Notes under the pieces: generated by a model | What the model was told of the DNA's origin: nothing | Databases searched by the model: none | Seen by the model: the letters and a program-made list of their open reading frames with translations, nothing else | Part shown: positions 43,572 through 51,948 of the stretch, piece by piece | How positions within the stretch are numbered: position 1 is the stretch's first letter | How the letters are laid out: each line of letters begins with the position of its first letter | Assembly (NCBI GenBank): GCA_036489755.1 | Contig: DASXFD010000019.1 | Location: 113,821 to 177,820 of the forward strand | From: JABFXX01 sp036489755 | GTDB taxonomy: Bacteria > Myxococcota_A > Polyangia > Haliangiales > Haliangiaceae | Length of the DNA: 64,000 bases | Direction: 5' to 3' | Position numbers and translations under genes: made by a program

Positions 43572-45124
43572 TGCCCGTTGACCACGACCGGCGGGCGCGG
43601 CACACCGGCGTCGAAGTCGACGATCACCGCCGTGCGCTTCGACGGGAACATCGTGCGATCGGCGAGCGACAGCTTGTCCCACGTCACACCGCGCGCGACG
43701 AGCTCCGCGACCGACGCGACCGAGATCCACGATCCGGTGTTCGCGAAGTAACCGGTGCGGCCGTGCGCGTCGAGCGTCGCGGTGCGGCCGCCGACCGCAT
43801 GCGTGTGGGCGAGCACGACCACGCGGATGTCGTTCGGGCCGCCGAGCATGCGCGCCGCCGCGGTCTCCTCGACGTCGCCGAACGCGCGATCGCGGAGATG
43901 CGCGAGCGCGTCGGGATCGACTCGGCGGAGCGCGTCCATCGCCGCGCCGACATCCGGCAACGCGCGCGCTGCATCGACAATCGCGGACCATAGCTGCGCG
44001 AGATCCGGATCGGAATGCAGTCGCCACAACGCCTCGACGATCGAGGCGGCGCTCGCATCGCCGCGCGCGAGTCGCGCGGTGAGCTTGTCGACGACGCCGG
44101 CCGCCGATGGCTCCGGCGTGCCGAACAAGCTCTGCAGCACCGACGTAGCCGCGGATGCGTTCAGCGCGCCGCTCTCCGCGGTCGTCAGCAGCTCGAGGAA
44201 TCGCGCGCCCGCGCCGAGGCCGCGTTCGACGCCGCGCGGATCGGCGCGCAGCTCCCACAGGATCGCCGCCGACTCGGGATACAGGTTGTCGATGAACGGA
44301 ATCTGCCGCTCGGTCTCCGTGTAGAACTTGTCGACGAAGATCTCGCCCCAGCTCGCCTGGATGCGACAATTTCCATCGCGATCGCGGCCGAACGGCGCGT
44401 AGCCGGTCGCGAACCGATTCGCGGCGTCGATCGCGTGGCCGTGCTCGACGTGCAGCCCGGAATGCTCGTACGCCGCGCCGTCGATGAACACGAGCCGCGA
44501 CGGATCGGCCGGCGCGATCGCGCGTGCGATGCGCAGCTGGACCTTCGGCCACAGCAGATCGGCGTCGTGGTTGCCGGGGATCAGGATCACGCGATGATCG
44601 GGGCGAGCGAGAAAGCGGCCGAGATCGCGAAACACCGTCGGGTGCGCCGCGATCACGAGGTCGGCGGCGCCGACCGCGAATCGCTGATCCTCGGCGAGCA
44701 CGAGCCCACTGCCCGGCTGCACGCTGGCGTCGCGCTCCGGCAGTGCGTGTAATGCGGCCGCGATCTGCCAGAACTCGATGAAGTCGCCGTCGATGATGAG
44801 GTCGGTCGGCCCGGCGAGCTGATCCAGGAATTCGCCCCACTCGCGATCGGAGTAGAAGTCCTCGATGCCGGTGAAGCGCGGGTCGGCGGTGCCGGGCCCG
44901 ACGTGCAGGTCGCTCACGATCACCGTGTGCCGCGTGGGCGCATGATCGACGATCACGCGATAATCGTCGGGCCGGCGCGCGAGCAGGCGATCGCACAGCG
45001 CGCGGTCGTCGAGCGAGGCCAGCGGGAACGCAGCGTCGAGCGCAGGCACGGCCGGCACCGACGGCGCGCTCGGCCCGGGACCGCTGCACGCGGCGAGCAG
45101 CGCGACGAGGATCGGCGACCGCAT
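43568..45124 (-). CDS. calcineurin-like metallophosphoesterase lipoprotein
   Basis: 518 aa. N-terminal lipobox LLAACSG. Metal-site motifs in order: VSDLHVGPG (DxH), IIDGDFIEFW (GDxx), IPGNHDADL (GNHD), VEHGHAID (GH) and VVLAHTHAVGG (HxH). The core resembles UDP-2,3-diacylglucosamine hydrolase/LpxH-like enzymes, but the protein is twice as long, with a helical insertion (about residues 280-430). Substrate uncertain. ATG 45124 overlaps the upstream TPR gene stop by 1 nt (TGATG), so they are coupled; an ATG at 45130 is also possible. Confidence 0.88.
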   Translation of the reverse strand: MRSPILVALLAACSGPGPSAPSVPAVPALDAAFPLASLDDRALCDRLLARRPDDYRVIVDHAPTRHTVIVSDLHVGPGTADPRFTGIEDFYSDREWGEFLDQLAGPTDLIIDGDFIEFWQIAAALHALPERDASVQPGSGLVLAEDQRFAVGAADLVIAAHPTVFRDLGRFLARPDHRVILIPGNHDADLLWPKVQLRIARAIAPADPSRLVFIDGAAYEHSGLHVEHGHAIDAANRFATGYAPFGRDRDGNCRIQASWGEIFVDKFYTETERQIPFIDNLYPESAAILWELRADPRGVERGLGAGARFLELLTTAESGALNASAATSVLQSLFGTPEPSAAGVVDKLTARLARGDASAASIVEALWRLHSDPDLAQLWSAIVDAARALPDVGAAMDALRRVDPDALAHLRDRAFGDVEETAAARMLGGPNDIRVVVLAHTHAVGGRTATLDAHGRTGYFANTGSWISVASVAELVARGVTWDKLSLADRTMFPSKRTAVIVDFDAGVPRPPVVVNGH

Positions 45125-46239
45125 CACCATAGCTTGTGCGGCCCGACGAGCGCGTCGAGCTGCGGATCGCTTGGACCTTTGACGAGCTTGAGCGTCGCGG
45201 TGCCGTCGTCGGCGATCGCGAGATCGAGCGTGGTCGCGGTATCGATCGCCTTTTCGCCGACCATCCCGGCATCGGCCTGACGCGACTGCGCGACCGGCGC
45301 GGAGAGCGGGCAGCGCGTGCCGGCTGGATCGAGCACGCACAGCGTGACCGTCGTCGTCGCGCGCATATCGCTGTCGAGCTGGTCCTCGCCGTTCGGATCT
45401 TCTTCGTCGGAACTGTCGTCGGTCTGGAGCCACAACACGCGATGTCCGGCGATCGTGCGGATGTCGAGCTTGGCGATCGAGACGGTCTCGGTCACGCGCA
45501 TCGTGTCCATGCCGCCGCCGATGATCGCGACGAGCTGCGAGTGCTCGTCGAGCAGGTAGTCCCATGAAAACGGCGGCGAGCTCGCGCGGTACACGTGAAA
45601 CGCGGGCAGCGCGGCCGGGCCGTCCTTGACGGCTTCGCACTGCGCATCGGCGTCGGCAAACGCCGCGCGCTTCACGCAATCGCACGGCGCCGCGCCTTGC
45701 GCGCAAAACGCCGGAGGTGCGGCCGAGCCGCCGAGCTTGGCGACCTCTTGCTCGACGGTCTTGTTCGGGCGCAGCGCGAGCGACGCGGCGAACGACGCCC
45801 GCGCGCCGTCGACGTCGGCGGACTTCTCTTGGACCAGGCCGAGGTTGTAGAGGCTCGCCGCGCGCAGGTTCTTGTCGATCGCGACGCGCACGGCCTCCTC
45901 GTCGGCGCGGCGCGCTTTCGCGAAGTCGCCGGCGTTCATCGCCGAGAACCCGAGCTCGGATAGCGCGCGCTGATCGGCGGGAATCGCCGCGAGCGCCGCC
46001 TCGAACTCGGGCACCGCCGCGGCCCACTCCAGCTGCTTCTGCAGCGCCCAGCCTCGCTTGACGTGCTGGTGATACGCGGCGAGCTGCGCCTTCGTCGGCG
46101 CCGGGCGCGCGGGCTTCGCATCGGCCGGCGTTGCGGCGACGGGCGCGGCGACCGGTGCCGCGGAGCCGGCGTGCGCCGGCGGCGGTTCGGACGACTTGCA
46201 GCCGATCACCATCACCACCGCGATCGATAGCGCGCGCAT
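45124..46239 (-). CDS. TPR lipoprotein
   Basis: 371 aa from ATG 46239 (MRALSIAVVMVIGCKSS; lipobox VIGC). A Pro/Ala linker is followed by three TPR-like units (VKRGWALQKQLEWAAAVPEFEAALAAIPADQRAL, ELGFSAMNAGDFAKARRADEEAVRV, AASLYNLGLVQEKSADVDGARASFAASLALRP). A Cys-rich segment (FCAQGAAPCDCVKRAAFADADAQC) then leads to a beta-rich C-terminal domain. Coupled to the phosphoesterase downstream; 18 bp after the kinase gene. Confidence 0.86.
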   Translation of the reverse strand: MRALSIAVVMVIGCKSSEPPPAHAGSAAPVAAPVAATPADAKPARPAPTKAQLAAYHQHVKRGWALQKQLEWAAAVPEFEAALAAIPADQRALSELGFSAMNAGDFAKARRADEEAVRVAIDKNLRAASLYNLGLVQEKSADVDGARASFAASLALRPNKTVEQEVAKLGGSAAPPAFCAQGAAPCDCVKRAAFADADAQCEAVKDGPAALPAFHVYRASSPPFSWDYLLDEHSQLVAIIGGGMDTMRVTETVSIAKLDIRTIAGHRVLWLQTDDSSDEEDPNGEDQLDSDMRATTTVTLCVLDPAGTRCPLSAPVAQSRQADAGMVGEKAIDTATTLDLAIADDGTATLKLVKGPSDPQLDALVGPHKLW

Positions 46240-46257
46240 GGCGCGAGCGTATCGCAA

Positions 46258-48030
46258 TCACCGGCAATCAACGGCGACGAGTGACTCGAGTGGGCTGCTC
46301 GGCGGTTGCACCGGCAACAGCTGCTGGAGCTGCCACGCGTGAATCTCGAGCCGCTCGCGCGCGTGGGCGCCGCTCGTCGTGAGCGAGCGCGCGAACAGAA
46401 ACATCGCGACGATGAAGAACGCGTTGCCACCGAGCAAGAACACGTACGCCGACGTTCCCGACAGATGAAGGATCTGCGAGCGAAGCACGATGCTGTCACC
46501 GGCGACGTCCCACGAGCGCGAGAACACGCCCGCGAGCTCGAGCGCGACCGGCGCGAACATCGCGAGCAACGCGCAGCTCAACACCAGCGCCGGCCGCTCC
46601 GCGAGCTTGCTGTGACTCGCGAGCCCGACGACGAACAACATCGCGATCGTGGGCGCGAACGCGATCGAGCCCGTGAACCGGCTCACCATCACGACGAGCA
46701 ACGTGCCGAAGATGAGCGGCACCGACATCGTGACGTAGCCGCGTCGCGTCTGGAGATATGCATCGAGCGCGAGGATCGCGACCAAGCCGTAGATCAGGCC
46801 GAGCAACGGCCAGTTCGTCACGCCGGCCCACATCCCGAGCGGGATCAGGCAGAACGTGGCGAGCAGCAGCCACACGACCTGGCGCGCGGAGTGAACCGCG
46901 GCCTCGGTCGAGATCGTCTCGAGGCGTCGCCGGAGCGACGACGGCAGCTGCTTCGGCGGCTCGAGCATGAGCGTCATGACGAGTGCGGCGGCTTCGGGCG
47001 AATCGGGATCGAGCGCGAGTGCGCGGCCCGCATCGCGGATCGCGTCGGAGCGGCGATCCGAGACGCTCGCGACCTCGCGCGCGCGCAAGACGAGCTCGGC
47101 GGCGAGCTTCGCGCGTCGCTCTTGATCGCGATCGCCGTCGAGGTAACGGTCGACCCGTTGGGCGAGCTCGCGCGCGGTCGGCCGCGACTCGGGATCGCCG
47201 GCGAGGGCCGCGGTGCACGCCGCATCGAGCTCGGGTGCGACCGCGCGATCGAGCGCACGCGCCGCCGGCGACTGTGATGGAGCCGAGAGCGTCGTGCCGA
47301 GCGCGCCGGTGCCTCGCGGATGCAGGGCCTCGCCGGCGAGGATCTCGAACAAGATGCAGCCGAGCGAGTAGACGTCGGCCGGCAGCCCGACGTCGTGGCC
47401 GCGCGCCTGCTCCGGCGCCATGTAGCCCGGCGTGCCGAGCAGCGCGCCGGCGAGCGTGTGCGCGTCGGGCTGCACCGATGGGCTGCCCGCCGTCGGCAGC
47501 TCGGTGATCGCGGGTTGCGCCACGACGCGCGCGACGCCCCAATCGAGGACGTAGACCTCGCCGAACTCGCCGAGCATGATGTTCGCCGGCTTGAGGTCGC
47601 GGTGCACGACGCCGCGCGCGTGCGCGAAGTCGATCGCGTGGCAGACGTCGACGAACGCGCGCAGGAGCCGCTGTGGAGGATCGCCGGCCGCGAGTCGATC
47701 GAGCAGCGTCGTGCCCGCGAGCCGCTTCATCGTGAAGTACGGCTGGCCCGATGCGTCTTCGCCGAGCTCGTAGACGGGCGCGATCGCGGGATGATCGAGG
47801 CGCGCCTGGATCTTCGCCTCGCGCAGGAACCGCTCGCGCAACTCCGGCGTCGCGACGCGCATGCGCTTGATCGCGACGTCGCGGCCGATCTTCGAGTCGC
47901 GCGCGCCGAGCACTTCGCCCATCCCGCCGGCTCCGATCGCAGCGCCGAGCACGTAACCCGGCAGCGACAGCGGCGACAGCGTGCGACGATCGGCGTCGTC
48001 GGCCAGCGTCTCGTCGTTCGAACCGTCCAT
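46258..48030 (-). CDS. Ser/Thr protein kinase with polytopic membrane domain
   Basis: 590 aa. Kinase domain about residues 25-285: GAGGMGEVLGARD, VAIKRM, VVHRDLKPANIML, VLDWGVARV (DWG in place of DFG) and TPGYMAPEQARGHDVGLPADVYSLG. A helical spacer with a TPR-like segment follows, then five or six membrane helices (about residues 375-550; WLLLATFCLIPLGMWAGV, LLGLIYGLVAILALDAYL, LIFGTLLVVMVS). DWG is a known variant, so activity is likely. First gene of a probable operon with the TPR lipoprotein and phosphoesterase. Confidence 0.93.
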   Translation of the reverse strand: MDGSNDETLADDADRRTLSPLSLPGYVLGAAIGAGGMGEVLGARDSKIGRDVAIKRMRVATPELRERFLREAKIQARLDHPAIAPVYELGEDASGQPYFTMKRLAGTTLLDRLAAGDPPQRLLRAFVDVCHAIDFAHARGVVHRDLKPANIMLGEFGEVYVLDWGVARVVAQPAITELPTAGSPSVQPDAHTLAGALLGTPGYMAPEQARGHDVGLPADVYSLGCILFEILAGEALHPRGTGALGTTLSAPSQSPAARALDRAVAPELDAACTAALAGDPESRPTARELAQRVDRYLDGDRDQERRAKLAAELVLRAREVASVSDRRSDAIRDAGRALALDPDSPEAAALVMTLMLEPPKQLPSSLRRRLETISTEAAVHSARQVVWLLLATFCLIPLGMWAGVTNWPLLGLIYGLVAILALDAYLQTRRGYVTMSVPLIFGTLLVVMVSRFTGSIAFAPTIAMLFVVGLASHSKLAERPALVLSCALLAMFAPVALELAGVFSRSWDVAGDSIVLRSQILHLSGTSAYVFLLGGNAFFIVAMFLFARSLTTSGAHARERLEIHAWQLQQLLPVQPPSSPLESLVAVDCR

Positions 48031-48049
48031 CCCTCCATCATAAGCGCGG

Positions 48050-50071
48050 TCAGCGGCCGCGCGGCGTGCCGATTTGCCCGGCGACGTCGTCGGTGACGAG
48101 CTGCATGCGCGCGTCGGTCGCGGCCACGGTCGTCGTGCACGCGTCGAACGTCACGCCCTGCACGTGCCGCATGTAGTACGCCGACGCCGGCAGATCGCCG
48201 AACATGTTCACCTCGGGATATTGATCGGGCATCGCCTCGGGCGGCGCGGCCGGCACGGTCGCGAGATTGCCGTCGAACTGCACGGCGACGCGCGTGAACG
48301 CCAGGTTCGTGATCGGATACGTGACGGCGTTGTAGATCTGGCCGGTGATCAGCGAGCCCTGATGCGGCGCGTTCGCCCACGTGCCGGTCGCGCCGGCGAT
48401 GTCGGTGAACGAGACGTGATCGATGCTGCCGAGCTTCGGCACGTCGCCGACCGGCGCGGTGTCGTTCTGCTGCGCCAGATACACGAAGAACGCGGCGCCG
48501 GTGTTCGACAGCTGCACGCGATCGAACGCGACGCCTTCGATGTCTGCACCCTGGCGCGACTCGACCGCCATCGCCGCGTACTGCACATCTTTGACCACCG
48601 AATCCTGCACGGTGATGTTCTTGAATGCGCCGTAGGTCGCAGTGCCGATCTTGATGCCGTTCGAGCCGCCGTTGTTGCCGGTGAACACCGAGTCCTTGAC
48701 GATCATCGTGTCGATGCCGCGCCGCACGCCGCTCTTCAGGCACATCGCATCGTCGCCGGCGTCGATCGCGCTGTTCTGCACGGTGATGTCGGTGCCGTCG
48801 ACGATGTCGATGCCGTCGTGCGTGATGTCGTTGCTCTGCAGATTGATGTTGTTGAACAGCACGTGATCCGATTCCATGCTGACCAAGCTCCACACCGCGC
48901 CTTTGCGCACGTAGAGGTTCTGCACGGTCACGTTGCTCGACAGCACCGCCCACACGAGCATCGGCCGCGTGTTCTCGACGCCGGTGAACGAGTCGCCCTG
49001 CCCGTCGATCACGCCACCGCCGTCGATCGTCACGTGCGAGGCATTCGGCGCGTAGAGCAGCGCGCGCTGGCAGTTCGAGAGCTGCGTGTTGCCGGTCGCC
49101 GGAGCTTGTGTCGGATACGCGGCGGTGCTCGTGCTGCCTAGCAACACGGCCGACGGATCGATGAAGAACGTGAGGTTACTGGCCAACACGAGCGTGCCGC
49201 TGAGAAACGTGCCGTTCGTGAGCAGCACGGAGCCGCCGGTGCCGCTCGCCGCGTTGATCGCGGCCTGGATCGCGGCCGTATCGTCGGTGGTGCCGTCGCC
49301 CTTCGCGCCGTACGTGCGCGCATCGAACACCGGCTGCGGCGCCGCGCCGATGTACGCCGCCTCGTTGTAGACCTTGACGTTGTCGACGAGCAGCGTGCCG
49401 GTGTTCGCGCCGTCCATGTAGAAGCTCATGCTCGCGACCGACGACGACGAGGCGCGCAGCGCGACGTCGTGCTCTTTGCGGACGCCATCGATATAGAGGT
49501 CGAACGTGCCCTGCGCGGTATCGACCACCACGCGCACGCGGTACCAGACGTTGGCCGAAAACGGCTGGATCGTCGTGATCGTCGCGCCGATGTGCGCCTC
49601 GATATTGCCGTCCTGGAAGGCGATCGACGCGACCGCGTTGCCCGCGCCATCGTAGATGTACGGGATCGCCTTGAAGCCCGCGGTCTCGCGCGCCATCACG
49701 GCCGCTTCGAACGCGATGCGGCCGGTCTGCGGCGGGATCGCGACCGAGACGCTCGCGGTGCCGGTCGCATCGGGCTTCGCGAGCTCGACGCTCTTGTCGG
49801 TCGCGAACGCGACGCTGGTCACCGCGACCGAGCCCATCGGCGACGACATCGTCGTCCACGGCGCGACCGGCGGCTGATCGCTCGCCATCTCGTCGAACTT
49901 CTCGTCGATGATGTAGGCGCCGGTGATCGGTGAGCTCGACGAGCCGGTCGCATCGGCGGTGACGGCCGCGTCGATCGATGCATCGATCGACGCGTCGGCG
50001 GGTGAGCTCGGCGCATGCTTGGCCGCACACGCAGACGCCAGCACGGCGACGATCAGCAAGAACCGCGGCAC
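48050..50071 (-). CDS. GH28-like pectin-degrading enzyme with N-terminal sugar-binding-like domain
   Basis: 673 aa from GTG 50071 (VPRFLLIVAVLASACAA, lipobox-like SAC). An Asp/Ala/Ser linker leads to a jelly-roll domain (FSANVWYRVRVVVDTAQGTFDLYIDG), then a right-handed beta-helix: DARTYGAKGDGTTDDTAAIQAAINAAS and the GH28 catalytic blocks THDGIDIVDG, DAGDDAMCLKSG and NGGSNGIKIGTATYG (the GHG position reads GSNG). It probably acts on polygalacturonan or rhamnogalacturonan, secreted or surface-bound. The substituted third block leaves some doubt about standard polygalacturonase chemistry. Confidence 0.87.
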   Translation of the reverse strand: MPRFLLIVAVLASACAAKHAPSSPADASIDASIDAAVTADATGSSSSPITGAYIIDEKFDEMASDQPPVAPWTTMSSPMGSVAVTSVAFATDKSVELAKPDATGTASVSVAIPPQTGRIAFEAAVMARETAGFKAIPYIYDGAGNAVASIAFQDGNIEAHIGATITTIQPFSANVWYRVRVVVDTAQGTFDLYIDGVRKEHDVALRASSSSVASMSFYMDGANTGTLLVDNVKVYNEAAYIGAAPQPVFDARTYGAKGDGTTDDTAAIQAAINAASGTGGSVLLTNGTFLSGTLVLASNLTFFIDPSAVLLGSTSTAAYPTQAPATGNTQLSNCQRALLYAPNASHVTIDGGGVIDGQGDSFTGVENTRPMLVWAVLSSNVTVQNLYVRKGAVWSLVSMESDHVLFNNINLQSNDITHDGIDIVDGTDITVQNSAIDAGDDAMCLKSGVRRGIDTMIVKDSVFTGNNGGSNGIKIGTATYGAFKNITVQDSVVKDVQYAAMAVESRQGADIEGVAFDRVQLSNTGAAFFVYLAQQNDTAPVGDVPKLGSIDHVSFTDIAGATGTWANAPHQGSLITGQIYNAVTYPITNLAFTRVAVQFDGNLATVPAAPPEAMPDQYPEVNMFGDLPASAYYMRHVQGVTFDACTTTVAATDARMQLVTDDVAGQIGTPRGR

Positions 50072-50123
50072 CGCGCGGGTGTAGCGGCGCGATGGACGCG
50101 ATGCCAGCGAAATATTCGTGACA

Positions 50124-51137
50124 TCAGTACGGCGGGAGCAACCGGCGCACGCCCGTGGCGAGCACGATCCCGGCGAACAGCGCGTTGCGAATCGCAACGA
50201 TCGGCCACCACGCGCGCGGCGCAACGCCTCGCGTGCTTGCCGCGACCGCGAGCCGCCGGATCCACGCGAGCGATCGCGGCGCGTCGACGATGCGCAGCCA
50301 CTCGAGCGGAATCGCCTGCTCGCCCGCCGACGCACCGGCGAGCGCACCGACGATCGCGCCCGTCGTATCGCTGTCGCCGCCGAGCGCGATCACGTCGCCG
50401 ACGGCACGCCGGAAGTCGCCCGGCGAGCGCAGCCACGCATGCAGGCAGATCGGCACCGTGTGATGAACGTATCCGGTCACGCCGCGCGCGAGCCCGAGCT
50501 CGTTCGCCAGCTCGGCCGGTGCGCGCGCAAGACCGCGCTCCACGCGATCGAGCGCCGCCGCAAGCTCGGCATCCACCACGCGTGTGCGGATCGCGTCGAG
50601 CACAACGCCGGCATCGATCTCGCGCGCACGCACCGCGTGATGTGCGGCGAGCGCGATCGCGAGCGCGCCGGCATGCGCGCGTGGCTCGCGGTGCGTGATC
50701 GCGGTCGACGCCGCGACGAATCGCGCGAGCTCGTCCGGATCGTCGAACCACGCGCCGAGGATCGGCGCGCGCATGACCGCCCCGTTGCCCGCCGATCGCA
50801 CGCCGCTTGTCGCCGGCGAGAACCCGAGCCACGATCGTACGAGCGCGCGCAACGTACCCAGGCCGATCGCCGGCGGCAGTGCGGCGAGCCACCAGCGCAG
50901 CTTCGACGCGAGCACGCGCGCGAAGCGATCCGGATCGCGCGACTCGACGAGCAGCGCCTGCGCGGTCATGCACGCGTGCTCGGTGTCGTCGCTGAGCATG
51001 CCGCGGCCGGCGACGAGGCGCTGGCGCAACGGGCCGGGATAGAGCCGGCTTGCACGGGCGGAACCGAGGCCTTCGCGCGGCAAGCCGAGCGAATCACCGA
51101 CTGCCGTGCCGAGTAAGAGCCCGGTGAATCGATCCAC
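50124..51137 (-). CDS. ADP-ribosylglycohydrolase family protein (ARH/DraG)
   Basis: 337 aa. Binuclear metal-site motifs: GTAVGDSLGLPREG, LSDDTEHACMTAQALL and GGDSDTTGAIVGALAGASAG, all as in ARH/DraG enzymes that remove ADP-ribose from arginine, serine or other acceptors. RSAGNGAVMRAPILG supplies the middle block. A C-terminal hydrophobic stretch (NALFAGIVLATGV) may anchor it. It lies immediately upstream of, and is transcribed away from, the tRNA array. The direction and 350-bp gap give no evidence of co-transcription. Confidence 0.94.
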   Translation of the reverse strand: MDRFTGLLLGTAVGDSLGLPREGLGSARASRLYPGPLRQRLVAGRGMLSDDTEHACMTAQALLVESRDPDRFARVLASKLRWWLAALPPAIGLGTLRALVRSWLGFSPATSGVRSAGNGAVMRAPILGAWFDDPDELARFVAASTAITHREPRAHAGALAIALAAHHAVRAREIDAGVVLDAIRTRVVDAELAAALDRVERGLARAPAELANELGLARGVTGYVHHTVPICLHAWLRSPGDFRRAVGDVIALGGDSDTTGAIVGALAGASAGEQAIPLEWLRIVDAPRSLAWIRRLAVAASTRGVAPRAWWPIVAIRNALFAGIVLATGVRRLLPPY

Positions 51138-51266
51138 GCCCGCGGTCGAGCATCCCGCGTACCAGCGCTATCTACGCGAGCGGACGAGACGCCCGAGCGC
51201 GCGCGCGACCGCGTGGCTCGAAGCTCGCGAACGCATGTGCCGATCTGGCGCAACCTCGTTTCGATC

Positions 51267-51295
51267 TTGACGAGTCGGCTGGTCGCACATACTAT
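51267..51295 (+). promoter_or_regulatory. sigma70-type promoter of the tRNA array
   Basis: TTGACG (51267-51272), exactly 17 bp, then TACTAT (51290-51295): five of six matches to the -35 consensus and four of six to the -10. It is the only near-consensus promoter I noticed in this GC-rich region. Transcription would start near 51302, 190 bp before the first tRNA. Confidence 0.75.
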
Positions 51296-51297
51296 TA

Positions 51298-51315
51298 GTC
51301 AACTCACATGTTGAC
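51298..51315 (+). repeat. inverted repeat at the array transcription start
   Basis: GTCAAC (51298-51303), 6-nt loop TCACAT, GTTGAC (51310-51315). It covers the predicted +1, so it could be an operator or a 5' RNA stem. Confidence 0.6.
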
Positions 51316-51446
51316 CAACGCCCGACTTAAACCGATTGCCGCGTGTACGTCGCCACGCATGGCACGGCTGCGGTTTGGCTACCGCAAGCATGTGACTCCT
51401 CGAAGGGAACCCGAAGCCGGCTGATTCATTCAGCCCACGAATTTGG

Positions 51447-51478
51447 GAGCCCGCTCGAGGAAGAACCTCGGCGGGCTC
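51447..51478 (+). other. strong hairpin before the first tRNA
   Basis: GAGCCCGC pairs with GCGGGCTC (8 bp), one bulged T, then CGAGG with CCTCG (5 bp), loop AAGAA. It is not followed by a T-tract, so it is more likely a processing or attenuation structure than a terminator. It lies 12 nt upstream of tRNA-Tyr. Confidence 0.75.
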
Positions 51479-51489
51479 TCGACGTTTCG

Positions 51490-51575
51490 GGGCGTGCAGA
51501 CAGGCGTGGCTCCTGGCGTGGCCGTAACCCACGCGGCCCTAGCGGCCCAACCGAGTTCGATTCTCGGCTCGCCCA
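51490..51575 (+). tRNA. tRNA-Tyr(GTA), atypical
   Basis: 86 nt with a long variable arm (stem GGCC/GGCC), as expected for Tyr. Anticodon loop CCGTAAC in a CGTGG/CCACG stem: anticodon GUA but C33 in place of U33. T-arm CCGAG-TTCGATT-CTCGG. D-stem CAGG/CCTG with GG in the loop, preceded by a 4-nt linker. The acceptor has a U6-U67 mismatch. Discriminator A; CCA not encoded. Confidence 0.85.
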
Positions 51576-51620
51576 CGATATGTGCAACCAACTCAAACGC
51601 TCGACCACATACCTAGTTTC

Positions 51621-51692
51621 GGGTCTGTGGCGTAACGGCAGCGTGCCGGACTTTTACTCCGTGCGGTGAGAGTTCGAATCTCTCCAGACCTA
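51621..51692 (+). tRNA. tRNA-Lys(TTT)
   Basis: 72 nt. Acceptor GGGTCTG with CAGACCT (G1-U72 wobble), anticodon loop CTTTTAC (UUU, U33 present), T-arm GAGAG-TTCGAAT-CTCTC, discriminator A. The anticodon stem has a C-U mismatch at its outer pair. CCA not encoded. Confidence 0.9.
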
Positions 51693-51698
51693 CGTTTT

Positions 51699-51717
51699 CT
51701 CGGCACGACCTGCCGAG
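51699..51717 (+). other. hairpin after tRNA-Lys(TTT)
   Basis: CTCGGCA / TGCCGAG, 7-bp perfect stem, 5-nt loop CGACC. It follows four Ts rather than preceding them, so it is not a standard terminator. It lies within a 163-bp spacer (51693-51855), the longest inside the array. Confidence 0.55.
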
Positions 51718-51819
51718 CTGGTGCCGACTGCGGTGCCCGTGCATCGACGGTTCCCCGAGCATTCGCTCACAGTGGAACGCCAGCGACACGGCGCCGACGG
51801 GGCGTGACAACCAAATACT

Positions 51820-51857
51820 GCGTTGCGCGAGGCGTCTCGATACGCGCCTCGCAACGC
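51820..51857 (+). other. long hairpin abutting tRNA-Phe
   Basis: GCGTTGC (51820-51826) pairs with GCAACGC (51851-51857), and GAGGCG (51829-51834) with CGCCTC (51845-51850); 13 bp in all with a 2-nt bulge. Its last two bases are the first two bases of tRNA-Phe, so the hairpin and the tRNA acceptor stem are mutually exclusive at that point, a possible processing switch. Confidence 0.7.
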
Positions 51858-51928
51858 CACTCTTGCGTAGAAGGTCTGCGCGCTCGGCTGAAGACCGAGA
51901 GGTTCTGGTTCGATTCCAGAGGGTGGCG
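51856..51928 (+). tRNA. tRNA-Phe(GAA)
   Basis: 73 nt. Acceptor GCCACTC with GGGTGGC, anticodon stem CTCGG/CCGAG with loop CTGAAGA (GAA), T-arm TCTGG-TTCGATT-CCAGA, discriminator G (bacterial Phe usually has A). CCA not encoded. Its 5' end overlaps the hairpin at 51820-51857. Confidence 0.92.
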
Positions 51929-51948
51929 CGACGGCACATCGCTGCATT

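Larger units (their letters stand above)
51138..51489 (+). other. intergenic leader of the tRNA array
   Basis: 352 bases without a convincing gene. It holds the promoter (51267-51295), an inverted repeat at the expected start site (51298-51315), a GCGGT/ACCGC hairpin near 51370-51386, a GGCTGA/TCAGCC hairpin near 51419-51435 and a long GC-rich hairpin at 51447-51478. I found no complete additional tRNA cloverleaf here. Confidence 0.7.

Noticed and set aside
51340..51446. A possible extra tRNA before tRNA-Tyr (GCGGT/ACCGC hairpin near 51370 and a GGCTG/CAGCC arm near 51420)
   Set aside because: The arms are about 33 nt apart, the T-like loop (ATTCATT) is not TTC, and no acceptor stem pairs. 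I could not build a cloverleaf.
51693..51855. A possible hidden tRNA in the 163-bp spacer of the array
   Set aside because: Two hairpins and a GTTCC/GGAAC pair occur, but there is no TTCRA T-loop or matching acceptor ends on either strand.
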